A stretch of DNA of 64,000 nt, taken from contig NZ_JAGGRL010000004.1 in assembly GCF_018612915.1 (NCBI RefSeq), positions 62,001-126,000 on the forward strand, given 5' to 3'. The notes below the pieces were generated by a model. The model worked only from the letters and a program-made list of their open reading frames with translations. It had not been told where the DNA came from and searched no databases. The number at the start of each line of letters is the position of its first letter. Within the stretch, counting starts at the first letter, position 1. The position numbers and the translations under genes were made by a program. Positions 41,499-49,305 of this stretch are shown piece by piece. The DNA comes from Stenotrophomonas sp. ISL-67 (lineage in GTDB: Bacteria > Pseudomonadota > Gammaproteobacteria > Xanthomonadales > Xanthomonadaceae).

Positions 41499-42344
41499 AT
41501 GCACGCTGACGCTTTTGCCCGCTTCCTGCGCCCCCTGCTGACCACCGGGCTGCTTGCGGCCTTGGCGGGCTGTACCACGGTGGCCGCACCAACCACGCCG
41601 GTCGAAGCGTCGATGGTGACCAAGGCGGTGGGTTACCTGGCGGCGGACGCCGTACCGGACAGCCTGTTGCTGGTGCCGGCCCCGCCGGCCGCCGGTTCGG
41701 CCGGGTTCGCGCTGGATGAACAGGTCAGCCGCGAAGCACGTGCCCTGCGCGACGGCCCGCGCTTCGCCCAGGCGCACCGCGACGCCGAGCTGGGGTTCCC
41801 CGAAGGAGCCAACCAGTTCTCCTGCGCGATAGGCCTGGATGTGGACGCGCAGAAGACGCCGGCGCTGTACCGCCTGCTTGAGCGCAGCCGGATCGACGCC
41901 AGCGCCGCCACCCGCGCCGCCAAGCATCACTACCAGCGTGCGCGTCCGTTCATGGTCAACGGTGAACCGACCTGCACGCCTGATGATGAGGAAGGCCTGC
42001 GCAAGAACGGTTCGTACCCCTCTGGGCACACCTCGATCGGCTGGGCCTGGGCATTGATCCTGTCGGAAATCGTGCCCGAGCGTGCCGACGCCATCCAGGC
42101 GCGCGGCCGCAACTACGGCGAAAGCCGGCTGGTGTGCAACGTGCACTGGCAGAGCGACATCCTGGAAGGGCGGTTCATGGGCGGGGCGGCGGTGGCGAGG
42201 TTGCACGACAACGCCGACTTCAACCGCGACCTGCTGGCGGCGCGCAAGGAAATCGCAGCGGCGCGAAGGGCGGGAGCGACCGCAAACCGCGATTGCGCGG
42301 CCGAGGAAACGGTGCTGAGAATCCGACCCGCCAGCGCCCAGTGA
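41499..42344 (+). CDS. Class A (PAP2-family) non-specific acid phosphatase lipoprotein
   Basis: A 281-residue protein with lipobox LAALAGC. The PAP2 signature is in order: KHHYQRARP, GSYPSGHTS and GESRLVCNVHWQSD (KX6RP, PSGH, SRX5HX3D type). These are the PhoN-type acid phosphatases that hydrolyse phosphomonoesters in the periplasm. The last ~40 residues are extra and disordered. It is followed by a composite repeat and a strong terminator. Confidence 0.9.
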   Translation: MHADAFARFLRPLLTTGLLAALAGCTTVAAPTTPVEASMVTKAVGYLAADAVPDSLLLVPAPPAAGSAGFALDEQVSREARALRDGPRFAQAHRDAELGFPEGANQFSCAIGLDVDAQKTPALYRLLERSRIDASAATRAAKHHYQRARPFMVNGEPTCTPDDEEGLRKNGSYPSGHTSIGWAWALILSEIVPERADAIQARGRNYGESRLVCNVHWQSDILEGRFMGGAAVARLHDNADFNRDLLAARKEIAAARRAGATANRDCAAEETVLRIRPASAQ

Positions 42345-42352
42345 CGTTTGAT

Positions 42353-42503
42353 CGCCCGATGCTGCGGTATCCGGGCCTCATAACGTTCGCCAGCAATTCG
42401 TAGCGCCGGGCTCTGCCCGGCGACCGCGCGAAGCGCGGCTCAAGCGTCCGGAGCGACAACAACGCGGCGTTGGTGTCATCACCGACGCTGACCTCTGTCC
42501 GAA
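42353..42503 (-). repeat. Composite intergenic repeat, copy B (contains a REP)
   Basis: Same element as 19353-19503 in opposite orientation. CTTCGGACAGAGGTCAGCG is at 42502-42484 and GCTACGAATTGCTGGCGAACG about 42403-42383 (minus strand). The inner REP (42400-42421) has a different arm sequence (GCCGGGC) from copy A. It fills most of the 347-bp gap 42345-42691; the remaining part holds the terminator and a small AACGG/CCGTT hairpin at 42532-42545. Confidence 0.7.
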
Positions 42504-42637
42504 GCCACCCATCCGGCATTCATGACATCGGAACGGAGTACCGTTTTTCGTTTCAAGGTCATGCGTTACCGAGCGTTGAGACGTTATCGGCAGTCGTTTG
42601 GGAATCGACCCTACCACGCAGGCAATGCGTCTAACGG

Positions 42638-42667
42638 AAAACGGCGCGGATCTCTCCGCGCCGTTTT
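42638..42667. terminator. Bidirectional rho-independent terminator
   Basis: AAAACGGCGCGG / CCGCGCCGTTTT: perfect 12-bp arms, ATCTCT loop, with T-run on both strands. It ends the TonB-receptor gene (minus) and can stop readthrough from the phosphatase gene (plus). Confidence 0.88.
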
Positions 42668-42691
42668 CGTTTCAGGCCATCAACGGCGACA

Positions 42692-44959
42692 TCAGAACTT
42701 CGCCGTGAACTCCACGCCAAACGTGCGCGGCTCGTTGAGGAAGCCGGTCAGGTTGTTGAAGTCGATCGCGCCCACCACGCGGGTCTGGTTGGTCAGGTTG
42801 CGACCGAACACGGCCACGTCGTACTGGCCGTAGTCCCAGTTGTAGCCAAGGCGCAGGCCGCCTTCCAGCGACGAGCGGCTGCGGAATTCCGGCGACTCGT
42901 ACAGGAAGAAGTTCACCGCGCTGCGGTAGGCCCAGTCGGTGAAGACGTAGAACTCGCTGGCATCGGTGATCGGGAAGCCGGCGCGCAGCGTCATGTTGTG
43001 GATCCACTTCGGCGCCTGCGGCAGCGGGTTGCCGTTGACCAGCGCGTAGGTGCCGCCGTTGATCACCGTGGTCGGGTCGGTGATGGTGCAGCCGCCACCG
43101 CAGATCGCCACCGCCAGGTCGCGGTCCTTGATCTCGGTGTCGTTGTAGCTGCTGCCCAGGGTCAGCAGCACGTGGTCGGTCAGGTAGGCTTCGAAGTCCA
43201 GCTCCGCGCCCTGGCCGATGGTTTTGTCGGCATTGAGCAGGGTGGCGGTGTTGTTGCTGCCGCCCACCGCGATCAACTGCTGGCCATCCACGTTGTAGCG
43301 GAAGATGTTGAAGCCCAGGCGCGCGCGGCGGTCGAACAGGTCTGCCTTGACGCCGATCTCATACGAAATCACCTTCTCCGAATCGGCCTGCGACACGCCA
43401 CCGAAGGCCAGGCGGCCCTGGATCGACGGAGCGCGGAAGCCCTTGGCCACGCGTGCGTACGCGTTGAAGTTGTCGGTAACCTGGTACACACCGCTCAGGT
43501 CCCAGCTGACATCATCCACATCGGTGTTGGCCACGTACGGCCCGCTCACCGGCGTGCCACCCGGCACGGCCTGCAGCACGCTGGCGGTGAAGTCTTTCTT
43601 GTCCTGCGTGTAGCGCACGCCGCCGCGCAGCTTGAACTTCTCGGTGACATCGAAGTCGCCCGACGCGAATGCCGCCCACGCCTTGTTGCGCTGGCTCTGC
43701 ACGGCGTGGCCGGTCTGCGGGTTGCCCGGGGTCAGCGAGTCATAGTTGAAGCTGTCGATGGTGACGTCTTCATCGAAGTAGAACACGCCCGCCTGCCAGT
43801 CGAAGCGGCCCCATTCGTTGGATTCCACGCGGAATTCCTGGGTCCACTGGCGGTGGTGCGGCAGGCCATCGGCCGATTCGGAGGGGAACGGGATGAAGCC
43901 GGGGCCGTAGTTGCCGTCGCCCAGGAAGCTGGCGCCGTAGCCGCCGTCGATGTCGCCATGGTTAAGCGATTCGGCGGTTTCATAGCCGGTGATCGAGTGC
44001 AGCGTGACGCCGCCCAGGTTCCACTGCAGGCGCGCGCTGCCGCCCCAGGTTTCCAGTTCGGAGAAATTCATGCCGTCGTTGGAGACCTTGTCGCGGTCGA
44101 AGTTCTCGACCAGCGCGTTGCTGCCCGGCTGGAGGATGTTGGCGCGGAACAGGCGCGCGGTGCCGTTGAGCTTGCGCTTGTGCAGGTTGAACAGCGCTTC
44201 GAACTCATCGCCTTCGTACAGGAACTGCACGCGGCCAGCGGCTTCGTCGTAGCCTTCAAAGCCTTCCGCCGGTGCATTCGGGCGCGTGTTGTCCACGTAG
44301 TTTTCGCGGCGCTGGTACAGCGCCGACACGCGCGCGGACCAACGGTCGGTCAGCGGGCCACCGTAGGCCGCCTGGGTGTTCCAGGTGTCGTAGGTGCCGT
44401 AGGAGACTTTGACGTAACCGTCGGCGTCCTGCGACGGACGCGCCGAATCGAACTTCACCACGCCGGCCGGCGTGTTCCGCCCGAACAGCGTGCCCTGTGG
44501 GCCGCGCAGCACTTCCACGCCGGCCAGGTCGAACAGCGGGAAGCCCTTCAGCAGCGGGCTTTCCTGCACCACATCGTCATATACCAACGACACCGGCTGC
44601 GAGGCATTGAGGTCGAAATCGGTGTTGCCCAGGCCGCGGATGTAGAAGCGCGGGAAGGCACGACCGTAGGACGATTCAATGTTCAGGCTCGGCACGCGCG
44701 CCGACAGGAAGCGGATGTCGTCGCCGGCCGAACCGAGCACGTCGAGCTTTTCGCCCTGGATCGCCGAGATCGAGACCGGCACGTCCTTGGCGTTTTCCAC
44801 ACGGCGCTGGGCCGTGACCTGCAGGGTGTCGAGTGCAACCGGATCCTTGGTGGCGGGGGCGTCCTGGGCTGCGGCCGTCAATGGCAGCAGGGCGGCAAGA
44901 GCGACAACGAGGGGGTGCACGGACGGAAGACGGCCGTGGGCAGTGCGGTTCGGGAACAT
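42692..44959 (-). CDS. TonB-dependent outer-membrane receptor
   Basis: A 755-residue receptor. Signal peptide (VVALAALLPLTAAAQ), then DTLQVTAQRR, which acts as the TonB-box region. The plug has VLRGPQGTLFGRNTPAGVV; the barrel has the many aromatic-ended strands typical of the family and ends in VEFTAKF (terminal Phe). Similarity to pesticin/FyuA-like receptors seen in sphingomonads is a loose impression; the ligand is unknown. A terminator follows, and an inverted repeat lies 50 bp upstream. Confidence 0.93.
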   Translation of the reverse strand: MFPNRTAHGRLPSVHPLVVALAALLPLTAAAQDAPATKDPVALDTLQVTAQRRVENAKDVPVSISAIQGEKLDVLGSAGDDIRFLSARVPSLNIESSYGRAFPRFYIRGLGNTDFDLNASQPVSLVYDDVVQESPLLKGFPLFDLAGVEVLRGPQGTLFGRNTPAGVVKFDSARPSQDADGYVKVSYGTYDTWNTQAAYGGPLTDRWSARVSALYQRRENYVDNTRPNAPAEGFEGYDEAAGRVQFLYEGDEFEALFNLHKRKLNGTARLFRANILQPGSNALVENFDRDKVSNDGMNFSELETWGGSARLQWNLGGVTLHSITGYETAESLNHGDIDGGYGASFLGDGNYGPGFIPFPSESADGLPHHRQWTQEFRVESNEWGRFDWQAGVFYFDEDVTIDSFNYDSLTPGNPQTGHAVQSQRNKAWAAFASGDFDVTEKFKLRGGVRYTQDKKDFTASVLQAVPGGTPVSGPYVANTDVDDVSWDLSGVYQVTDNFNAYARVAKGFRAPSIQGRLAFGGVSQADSEKVISYEIGVKADLFDRRARLGFNIFRYNVDGQQLIAVGGSNNTATLLNADKTIGQGAELDFEAYLTDHVLLTLGSSYNDTEIKDRDLAVAICGGGCTITDPTTVINGGTYALVNGNPLPQAPKWIHNMTLRAGFPITDASEFYVFTDWAYRSAVNFFLYESPEFRSRSSLEGGLRLGYNWDYGQYDVAVFGRNLTNQTRVVGAIDFNNLTGFLNEPRTFGVEFTAKF

Positions 44960-45008
44960 GGCGATTAGGCTGTGTTGGGAAGGGTGGTGGACCGGCGCTA
45001 CCAGACAA

Positions 45009-45025
45009 TTGTTGCAGTACAACAA
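45009..45025. promoter_or_regulatory. Inverted repeat upstream of TonB receptor gene
   Basis: TTGTTG and CAACAA arms with a 5-base spacer, centred 58 bp before the receptor ATG. It is AT-rich relative to the surroundings. A regulator-binding site is plausible; no regulator is adjacent. Confidence 0.4.
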
Positions 45026-45090
45026 CATGCGAGCAAATTCCGGGCATTCATTACCCGATTCTTCAGGTCGCAGCGTGAAGGGTCACCCCC

Positions 45091-45112
45091 GGTAGCGCCG
45101 GCCGTTGGCCGG
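45091..45112 (+). repeat. SMAG-type REP hairpin
   Basis: GTAGCGCCGGCC-GTT-GGCCGGC, identical in core to the element at 12562. Confidence 0.75.
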
Positions 45113-45238
45113 CCCAGGCGGCACTTGGACGTTCGACACGCACACGGTGACGGATACAACCGAGCTCACCTACCCCGCCTGTCCGAAGCGGCCAACCGTC
45201 CGCCTGCTGAATGTTCGGGTTCCCCAACCATCGCGAGG

Positions 45239-45260
45239 TCCGGCCAACGGCCGGCGCTAC
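45239..45260 (-). repeat. SMAG-type REP hairpin, inverted
   Basis: CCGGCC-AAC-GGCCGG with GCGCTAC tail, 37 bp before the patatin gene start. Confidence 0.75.
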
Positions 45261-45296
45261 CGCTATGCTATCGCCCATTCACTTTCCGCCGACGCC

Positions 45297-46298
45297 ATGA
45301 CCGCCTTCCGCCGTACCCGCCTTTCGCTGTCCGTTGCCCTGCTCGGCCTGCTGGCCGGCTGCGGCGGCGAGAATGCCCGCCCGACCCCGGTCACGCCCGT
45401 GGTGGTGCCGGCCGCGCAGGCCAAGCCGGTGAAGATCGGCATCGCCCTGGGCGGCGGTGCCGCCAAGGGCTTTGCGCATATCGGTGTAATCAAGATGCTG
45501 GAAGCCAATGGCTTCGAACCGGTGGTCGTCTCCGGCACCAGTGCTGGCAGCGTGGTCGGCGCGCTGTATGCCAGCGGCATGGACGCGTTCGACATGCAGT
45601 CCAAGGCGGTGGCGCTGGATGAAGCCAGCATCCGCGACGTGCGCCTGTTCTCCGGCGGGCTGGTGCAGGGCCAGAAGCTGCAGGACTACGTCAACGCGCA
45701 GGTGGGCAACCGCCCCGCCGAGAAGCTGAGCAAGCCGTTCGCTGCGGTTGCCACCAACCTGGACACCGGCGAGCGCGCGGTGTTCGTGCGCGGCAATGTG
45801 GGCCAGGCCGTCCGTGCCTCCAGCAGCATTCCCGGTGTGTTCGAGCCGGTGAAGATCGGCAAGAACCTGTTCGTGGATGGCGGCGTGGTCAGCCCGGTGC
45901 CGGTGGACGCCGCGCGCCAGCTGGGTGCGGACTTCGTCATCGCGGTGGACATTTCCAGCAAGGCCAGCGGCAAGTCGCCGACCGGCATGCTGGGCATCGT
46001 CAACCAGTCGATCGCGATCATGGGCCAGCGCCTGGGCGAGCAGGAGCTGGCACGCGCCGACATCATCATCCGCCCCAAGGTGCTGGACATCGGCGCGGCC
46101 GATTTCAGCCAGCGCGGGTACGCGATTCTGGAAGGAGAAAAGGCCGCGATGGCGGCGATGCCGCAGATCCGCGCCAAGATCCAGCAGCTGCAGAAAGCCC
46201 GCGCCGCCGCGCTGGCCCCGCCGCCACCGACGCCGAAGTGCGACGAGCCATCGCGCGTGGGCAGGCTGATGGGCCGCAAGGAAAAGTGCGAGGGATAA
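45297..46298 (+). CDS. Patatin-like phospholipase lipoprotein
   Basis: A 333-residue protein with lipobox LGLLAGC. Patatin motifs: GGGAAKGFAHIG (oxyanion hole), GTSAGS (nucleophile Ser of GXSXG) and DGGVVSPVP (catalytic Asp). These enzymes (RssA-like) hydrolyse acyl lipids. It is probably anchored at the envelope. The C-terminus (KARAAALAPPPPTPKCDEPSRVGRLMGRKEKCEG) is proline-rich and basic. A BIME follows at 46314. Confidence 0.9.
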   Translation: MTAFRRTRLSLSVALLGLLAGCGGENARPTPVTPVVVPAAQAKPVKIGIALGGGAAKGFAHIGVIKMLEANGFEPVVVSGTSAGSVVGALYASGMDAFDMQSKAVALDEASIRDVRLFSGGLVQGQKLQDYVNAQVGNRPAEKLSKPFAAVATNLDTGERAVFVRGNVGQAVRASSSIPGVFEPVKIGKNLFVDGGVVSPVPVDAARQLGADFVIAVDISSKASGKSPTGMLGIVNQSIAIMGQRLGEQELARADIIIRPKVLDIGAADFSQRGYAILEGEKAAMAAMPQIRAKIQQLQKARAAALAPPPPTPKCDEPSRVGRLMGRKEKCEG

Positions 46299-46313
46299 CC
46301 CCACGCGGGCGCC

Positions 46314-46391
46314 GTAGCGCCGGGCTCTGCCCGGCTGCTCTTCGTGCGGGCGTCAGGCATTCCCGTGTTGCCGGGCAGAGCCCGGCACTAC
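46314..46391. repeat. BIME: two facing GCCGGGC-type REPs
   Basis: GTAGCGCCGGGCTCTGCCC and GCCGGGCAGAGCCCGGCACTAC flank a ~34-bp spacer, in the convergent gap between the patatin and Lrp-type genes. Confidence 0.8.
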
Positions 46392-46394
46392 GCG

Positions 46395-46877
46395 TCATTC
46401 AAGCTGTGACAACGGCAATGCCCTGAAATCCTTCACCGTGCGCAGTACGAAGCTGGAATTCACATCGGCCACGCCCGCCGCGTTCAGCAGCTTGTCCAGC
46501 AGGAAGCTGGAGAAATGTGCCAGGTCGCGCACGTAGATGTGCAGCAGGTAGTCCATGTCGCCGGTCAGCGCATGGCAGGCCACCACCTCATCCCACTCCA
46601 CCACGCTGTCGGCGAACACACCGATGGCGTGCTGGTCGTGCTTCTCCAGCTGTACGCGCACGAACGCCTGCAGGCCAAGCCCTATCCGTCGAGGCTCCAG
46701 ACGCGCGCCGTACCCGGCGATGACCCCTTCGCTTTCCAGCCGCTGCACCCGGCGCAGGCACGCCGACGGGGACAGGTTCACCCGCGCGGCCAGCTCGGCG
46801 TTGGTAGCACGGCCATGTTGCTGGATCTCCGCCAGGAGACGCAGGTCCGTGCGGTCGAAGGGGGCATCTCCGGACAT
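46395..46877 (-). CDS. Lrp/AsnC-family transcriptional regulator
   Basis: A 160-residue regulator; GGAGCAGCA precedes the ATG at 46877. The HTH is near the start (RTDLRLLAEIQQHGRATNAELAARVNLSPSACLRRVQRLESEGVIAGY), and the RAM effector domain follows (FVRVQLEKHDQHAIGVFADSVVEWDEVVACHALTGDMDYLLHIYVRDLAHF). It is transcribed divergently from phhA across 127 bp, so control of phenylalanine hydroxylation is the natural guess. Confidence 0.92.
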   Translation of the reverse strand: MSGDAPFDRTDLRLLAEIQQHGRATNAELAARVNLSPSACLRRVQRLESEGVIAGYGARLEPRRIGLGLQAFVRVQLEKHDQHAIGVFADSVVEWDEVVACHALTGDMDYLLHIYVRDLAHFSSFLLDKLLNAAGVADVNSSFVLRTVKDFRALPLSQLE

Positions 46878-46902
46878 TGCTGCTCCGCAACATTGAATTG
46901 AC

Positions 46903-46915
46903 GCAACGATATTGC
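46903..46915. promoter_or_regulatory. Candidate Lrp-type dyad in the regulator-phhA promoter gap
   Basis: GCAA-CGATA-TTGC lies between the two divergent starts. More GCGCAA/TTGCGC half-sites follow at about 46932-46960. The form fits an Lrp/AsnC dimer site. Confidence 0.45.
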
Positions 46916-47004
46916 GCCACAACGGCTTATCCGCGCAACTTTGCAATCCTCTTGCGCGCGCCCTGCCCTAGCATCAATGGGTCACTTCCCAGGAGCCCAC
47001 CTCG

Positions 47005-47901
47005 ATGGAAACCGCCACCGCCCCCCGCCGCGTCGAACACCAGCAGACCGACAAGGGCTATGTGCCGGTGTATACCACCGCCGTGGTGGAGCAGCCTTGG
47101 GACAGCTATACCGCAGACGACCACGCCACCTGGAGCACGCTGTACCAGCGCCAGCGCGAGCTGCTGGTCGGCCGTGCCAGCCGGGAGTTCCTGCAGGCGC
47201 AGGACGAGATGGGCATGAACGCGCACATGATTCCGCGCTTCGACCAGCTCAACGAAGTGCTGGGCGCGGCTACCGGCTGGACCCTGGTCGGCGTGGAAGG
47301 GCTGCTGCCGGAGCTGGATTTCTTCGACCATCTGGCCAACCGGCGCTTCCCGGTCACCTGGTGGATCCGCCGCCCGGACCAGATCGACTACATCGCCGAA
47401 CCAGACATGTTCCATGACCTGTTCGGGCACGTACCGCTGCTGATGAACCCGGTGTTCGCCGATTACATGGCCGCCTACGGCCGTGGTGGGGTCAAGGCGC
47501 ACGCGATCGGCCCTGAAGCGCTGCAGCACCTCACCCGCCTGTACTGGTACACGGTGGAATTCGGCCTGATCAACACACCCGAAGGGCTGCGCATCTACGG
47601 CGCGGGCATCGTCTCGTCCAAGGGCGAATCGCTGTACTCGCTGGAATCGGCCGCACCCAACCGGATCGGCTTCGATCTGGAACGCATCATGCGCACCCGT
47701 TACCGCATCGACACGTTCCAGAAGACCTACTTCGTCATCGACAGCTACGAGCAGTTGATGGAAGCCACCTCGCCGGACTTCATCCCGATCTATGCAGCGC
47801 TGGAAGCCCTGGAGCACCTGCCGGCCGGCGACGTGCAGGAAGGCGACCGCGTGTTCCAGAAGGGCACCGGCGAGGGCTGGGAAGACGGCGGCGACGTGTA
47901 G
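47005..47901 (+). CDS. phhA: Phenylalanine 4-monooxygenase
   Basis: A 298-residue non-haem iron enzyme converting phenylalanine to tyrosine with tetrahydropterin. The iron ligands are in AEPDMFHDLFGHVPLL (His137 and His142) and YWYTVEFGL (Glu185). Other family blocks are HMIPRFDQLNEVLGAATGW and GAGIVSSKGESLYSL. The length is standard for the monomeric bacterial form. No pterin carbinolamine dehydratase gene is next to it. Confidence 0.96.
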   Translation: METATAPRRVEHQQTDKGYVPVYTTAVVEQPWDSYTADDHATWSTLYQRQRELLVGRASREFLQAQDEMGMNAHMIPRFDQLNEVLGAATGWTLVGVEGLLPELDFFDHLANRRFPVTWWIRRPDQIDYIAEPDMFHDLFGHVPLLMNPVFADYMAAYGRGGVKAHAIGPEALQHLTRLYWYTVEFGLINTPEGLRIYGAGIVSSKGESLYSLESAAPNRIGFDLERIMRTRYRIDTFQKTYFVIDSYEQLMEATSPDFIPIYAALEALEHLPAGDVQEGDRVFQKGTGEGWEDGGDV

Positions 47902-47932
47902 GCGTTGAGCCGGGCTCTGCCCGGCCTTCGCT

Positions 47933-49135
47933 TCACCACGCGCGGATCTTCGGAGGCACTGGCAGCTGGTTGAGCCGGTCCAGCACGGCTTGCGCGTAAT
48001 ACGTTCGCCCCCATTTGCGTTCGTCGCCCTGAACCAGCACGCCTTCCTTCTGCAGTGCGTAGATGCCGGTCAGTGCAGAGCGTTCGGAAACGTCCAATAG
48101 CGCGGCGACCTGCGCCGCCGTTACCACGGGGTGCCCGATGAGCAGGTTCGGAAGGCGCTGGGCCACCGAATCGCGGCGGTAGCTTTTCAACTTTTCGGAC
48201 CACATCTGCACCAATGCGGTCATGTCGTCGGCAATCGACATCGCATCGTGCGCCGATTCGACGATCGCCTTGCACAGCATGTCCATCCAGGGCGTCCAGT
48301 TGCCCTTGATCTGCACTTGGTTGAGCGCGTCGTAATACGCATTCCTGCTGCGTAGCAGTGCACCTGACAGATACAGCGGCGGGTAGCCTTCAGCCGCGAG
48401 GATGAGCGGCATCAACAGCCTGCCGGTTCGGCCGTTGCCATCCTTGTAAGGATGGATGGTCTCGAACTGCGCGTGCGCGATGGCGAGCTGTGCCACCACG
48501 ATCAACTCGCTTTGCTCTTCTTCGCCCGCCCTGTACTGAAGCATCGAGCGCTCCAGCTCCTGCATCGCAGCGCCGATCCTGTCCGGCGGCGACGGAATGA
48601 AGCGGGCATCTTCCGGCCGGCTGCCGAGGGCGCCGATGATGGCCTGCTCGTTGCGGTACGCCCCTTTTGGGAAATCGTCCGGAGCATCCTGCATCAGCAT
48701 GGCATGCAGCTGATTGACCAACGCCAGGCTGAGCGCAGACCTGCCGCGTTTCCTGACCGCGTCCAGACCATATTGAAGCGCCTGTACATAGCGTTCGGTT
48801 ACCAGCACGTCGACCGGCAGACCGTCCATGCCCAGCGTGGCCTCGTAGACCAGCAACTGGTCCAGGTCGGTCTGGGTACCTTCAATCTGGGAGCTTTGGA
48901 CCGCCTCACGGCGCGCCAGTGTCCGTGTGACCAACTCGGGGGCGGGCCAATGGCGGATGGCGTCGCTTAACCGGTCGAGGGCCGCATTGGCCTGGATCAT
49001 CAGGTCACGGGAACCCGATTGGCCAAGGGGGAGCCTGCGCGGTGTCGGCGGCGGGCACATTGCCAGCAGATGGGGTCGCCCCGCTACTGGGGTCAGGTAG
49101 GCCCGGAGGGGGCCTGCGATGTCTTCACGGCGCAT
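47933..49135 (-). CDS. Class II Fic-domain AMP-transferase with C-terminal winged helix
   Basis: A 400-residue protein from the ATG at 49135, preceded by GGGGGTCGA; an ATG at 49174 and a TTG at 49198 are in-frame but lie inside the operator array. The inhibitory helix has SSQIEG (81-86, S-x3-E-G), marking class II auto-inhibited Fic. The catalytic core is HPYKDGNGRTGR (228-239). The C-terminus has a winged helix (VTAAQVAALLDVSERSALTGIYALQKEGVL), like Shewanella SoFic. It probably modifies proteins with AMP, targets unknown. Two long inverted repeats upstream fit autoregulation. No antitoxin gene is adjacent. Confidence 0.9.
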   Translation of the reverse strand: MRREDIAGPLRAYLTPVAGRPHLLAMCPPPTPRRLPLGQSGSRDLMIQANAALDRLSDAIRHWPAPELVTRTLARREAVQSSQIEGTQTDLDQLLVYEATLGMDGLPVDVLVTERYVQALQYGLDAVRKRGRSALSLALVNQLHAMLMQDAPDDFPKGAYRNEQAIIGALGSRPEDARFIPSPPDRIGAAMQELERSMLQYRAGEEEQSELIVVAQLAIAHAQFETIHPYKDGNGRTGRLLMPLILAAEGYPPLYLSGALLRSRNAYYDALNQVQIKGNWTPWMDMLCKAIVESAHDAMSIADDMTALVQMWSEKLKSYRRDSVAQRLPNLLIGHPVVTAAQVAALLDVSERSALTGIYALQKEGVLVQGDERKWGRTYYAQAVLDRLNQLPVPPKIRAW

Positions 49136-49158
49136 TCGACCCCCAAGCCATGGGACGT

Positions 49159-49193
49159 TAACCTTCAGAAGCATCCCACTCTTTTGAAGTTTA
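49159..49193 (-). promoter_or_regulatory. Operator-like inverted repeat, copy 1 (imperfect), upstream of fic
   Basis: TAACCTTCAGAAGC then 7-base spacer then TCTTTTGAAGTTTA, i.e. 13/14 and 12/14 matches to the arms of copy 2. The copies are 41 bp apart start to start. Confidence 0.65.
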
Positions 49194-49199
49194 GGCAAC

Positions 49200-49234
49200 T
49201 AACCTTCAAAAGCTGGCCAGGCTTTTGAAGGTTA
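49200..49234 (-). promoter_or_regulatory. Operator-like inverted repeat, copy 2 (perfect), upstream of fic
   Basis: TAACCTTCAAAAGC-TGGCCAG-GCTTTTGAAGGTTA has perfect 14-bp arms. It starts 65 bp upstream of the preferred fic ATG. It is AT-richer than its surroundings and unlike the REPs. Best read as a binding site for a dimer, perhaps Fic's own winged helix. Confidence 0.7.
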
Positions 49235-49242
49235 GCCGAGCA

Positions 49243-49299
49243 GCCGGGCAGAGCCCGGCTCTACCGGCGCCTGCGCGTAGCGCCGGGCTCTGCCCGGCC
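49243..49299. repeat. Two REP hairpins between fic and the esterase gene
   Basis: Inverted REP at 49243-49264 (GCCGGGC-AGA-GCCCGGC, CTAC tail) and a forward REP at 49277-49299. Confidence 0.8.
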
Positions 49300-49305
49300 G
49301 GGGCC

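Larger units (their letters stand above)
44960..45296. other. 337-bp intergenic gap: promoters and REPs, no gene
   Basis: Between the divergent TonB-receptor and patatin genes. It contains TTGTTG-CAGTA-CAACAA (45009-45025), a REP at 45091-45112, a GCTTCGGACAG block around 45181 like the composite repeat, and an inverted REP at 45239-45260. No convincing coding frame was seen. Confidence 0.6.

Noticed and set aside
47933-49135. Fic gene considered as part of a FicT-FicA toxin-antitoxin pair
   Set aside because: The inhibitory S-x3-E-G motif is within the same protein (class II) and no small antitoxin frame lies next to it.
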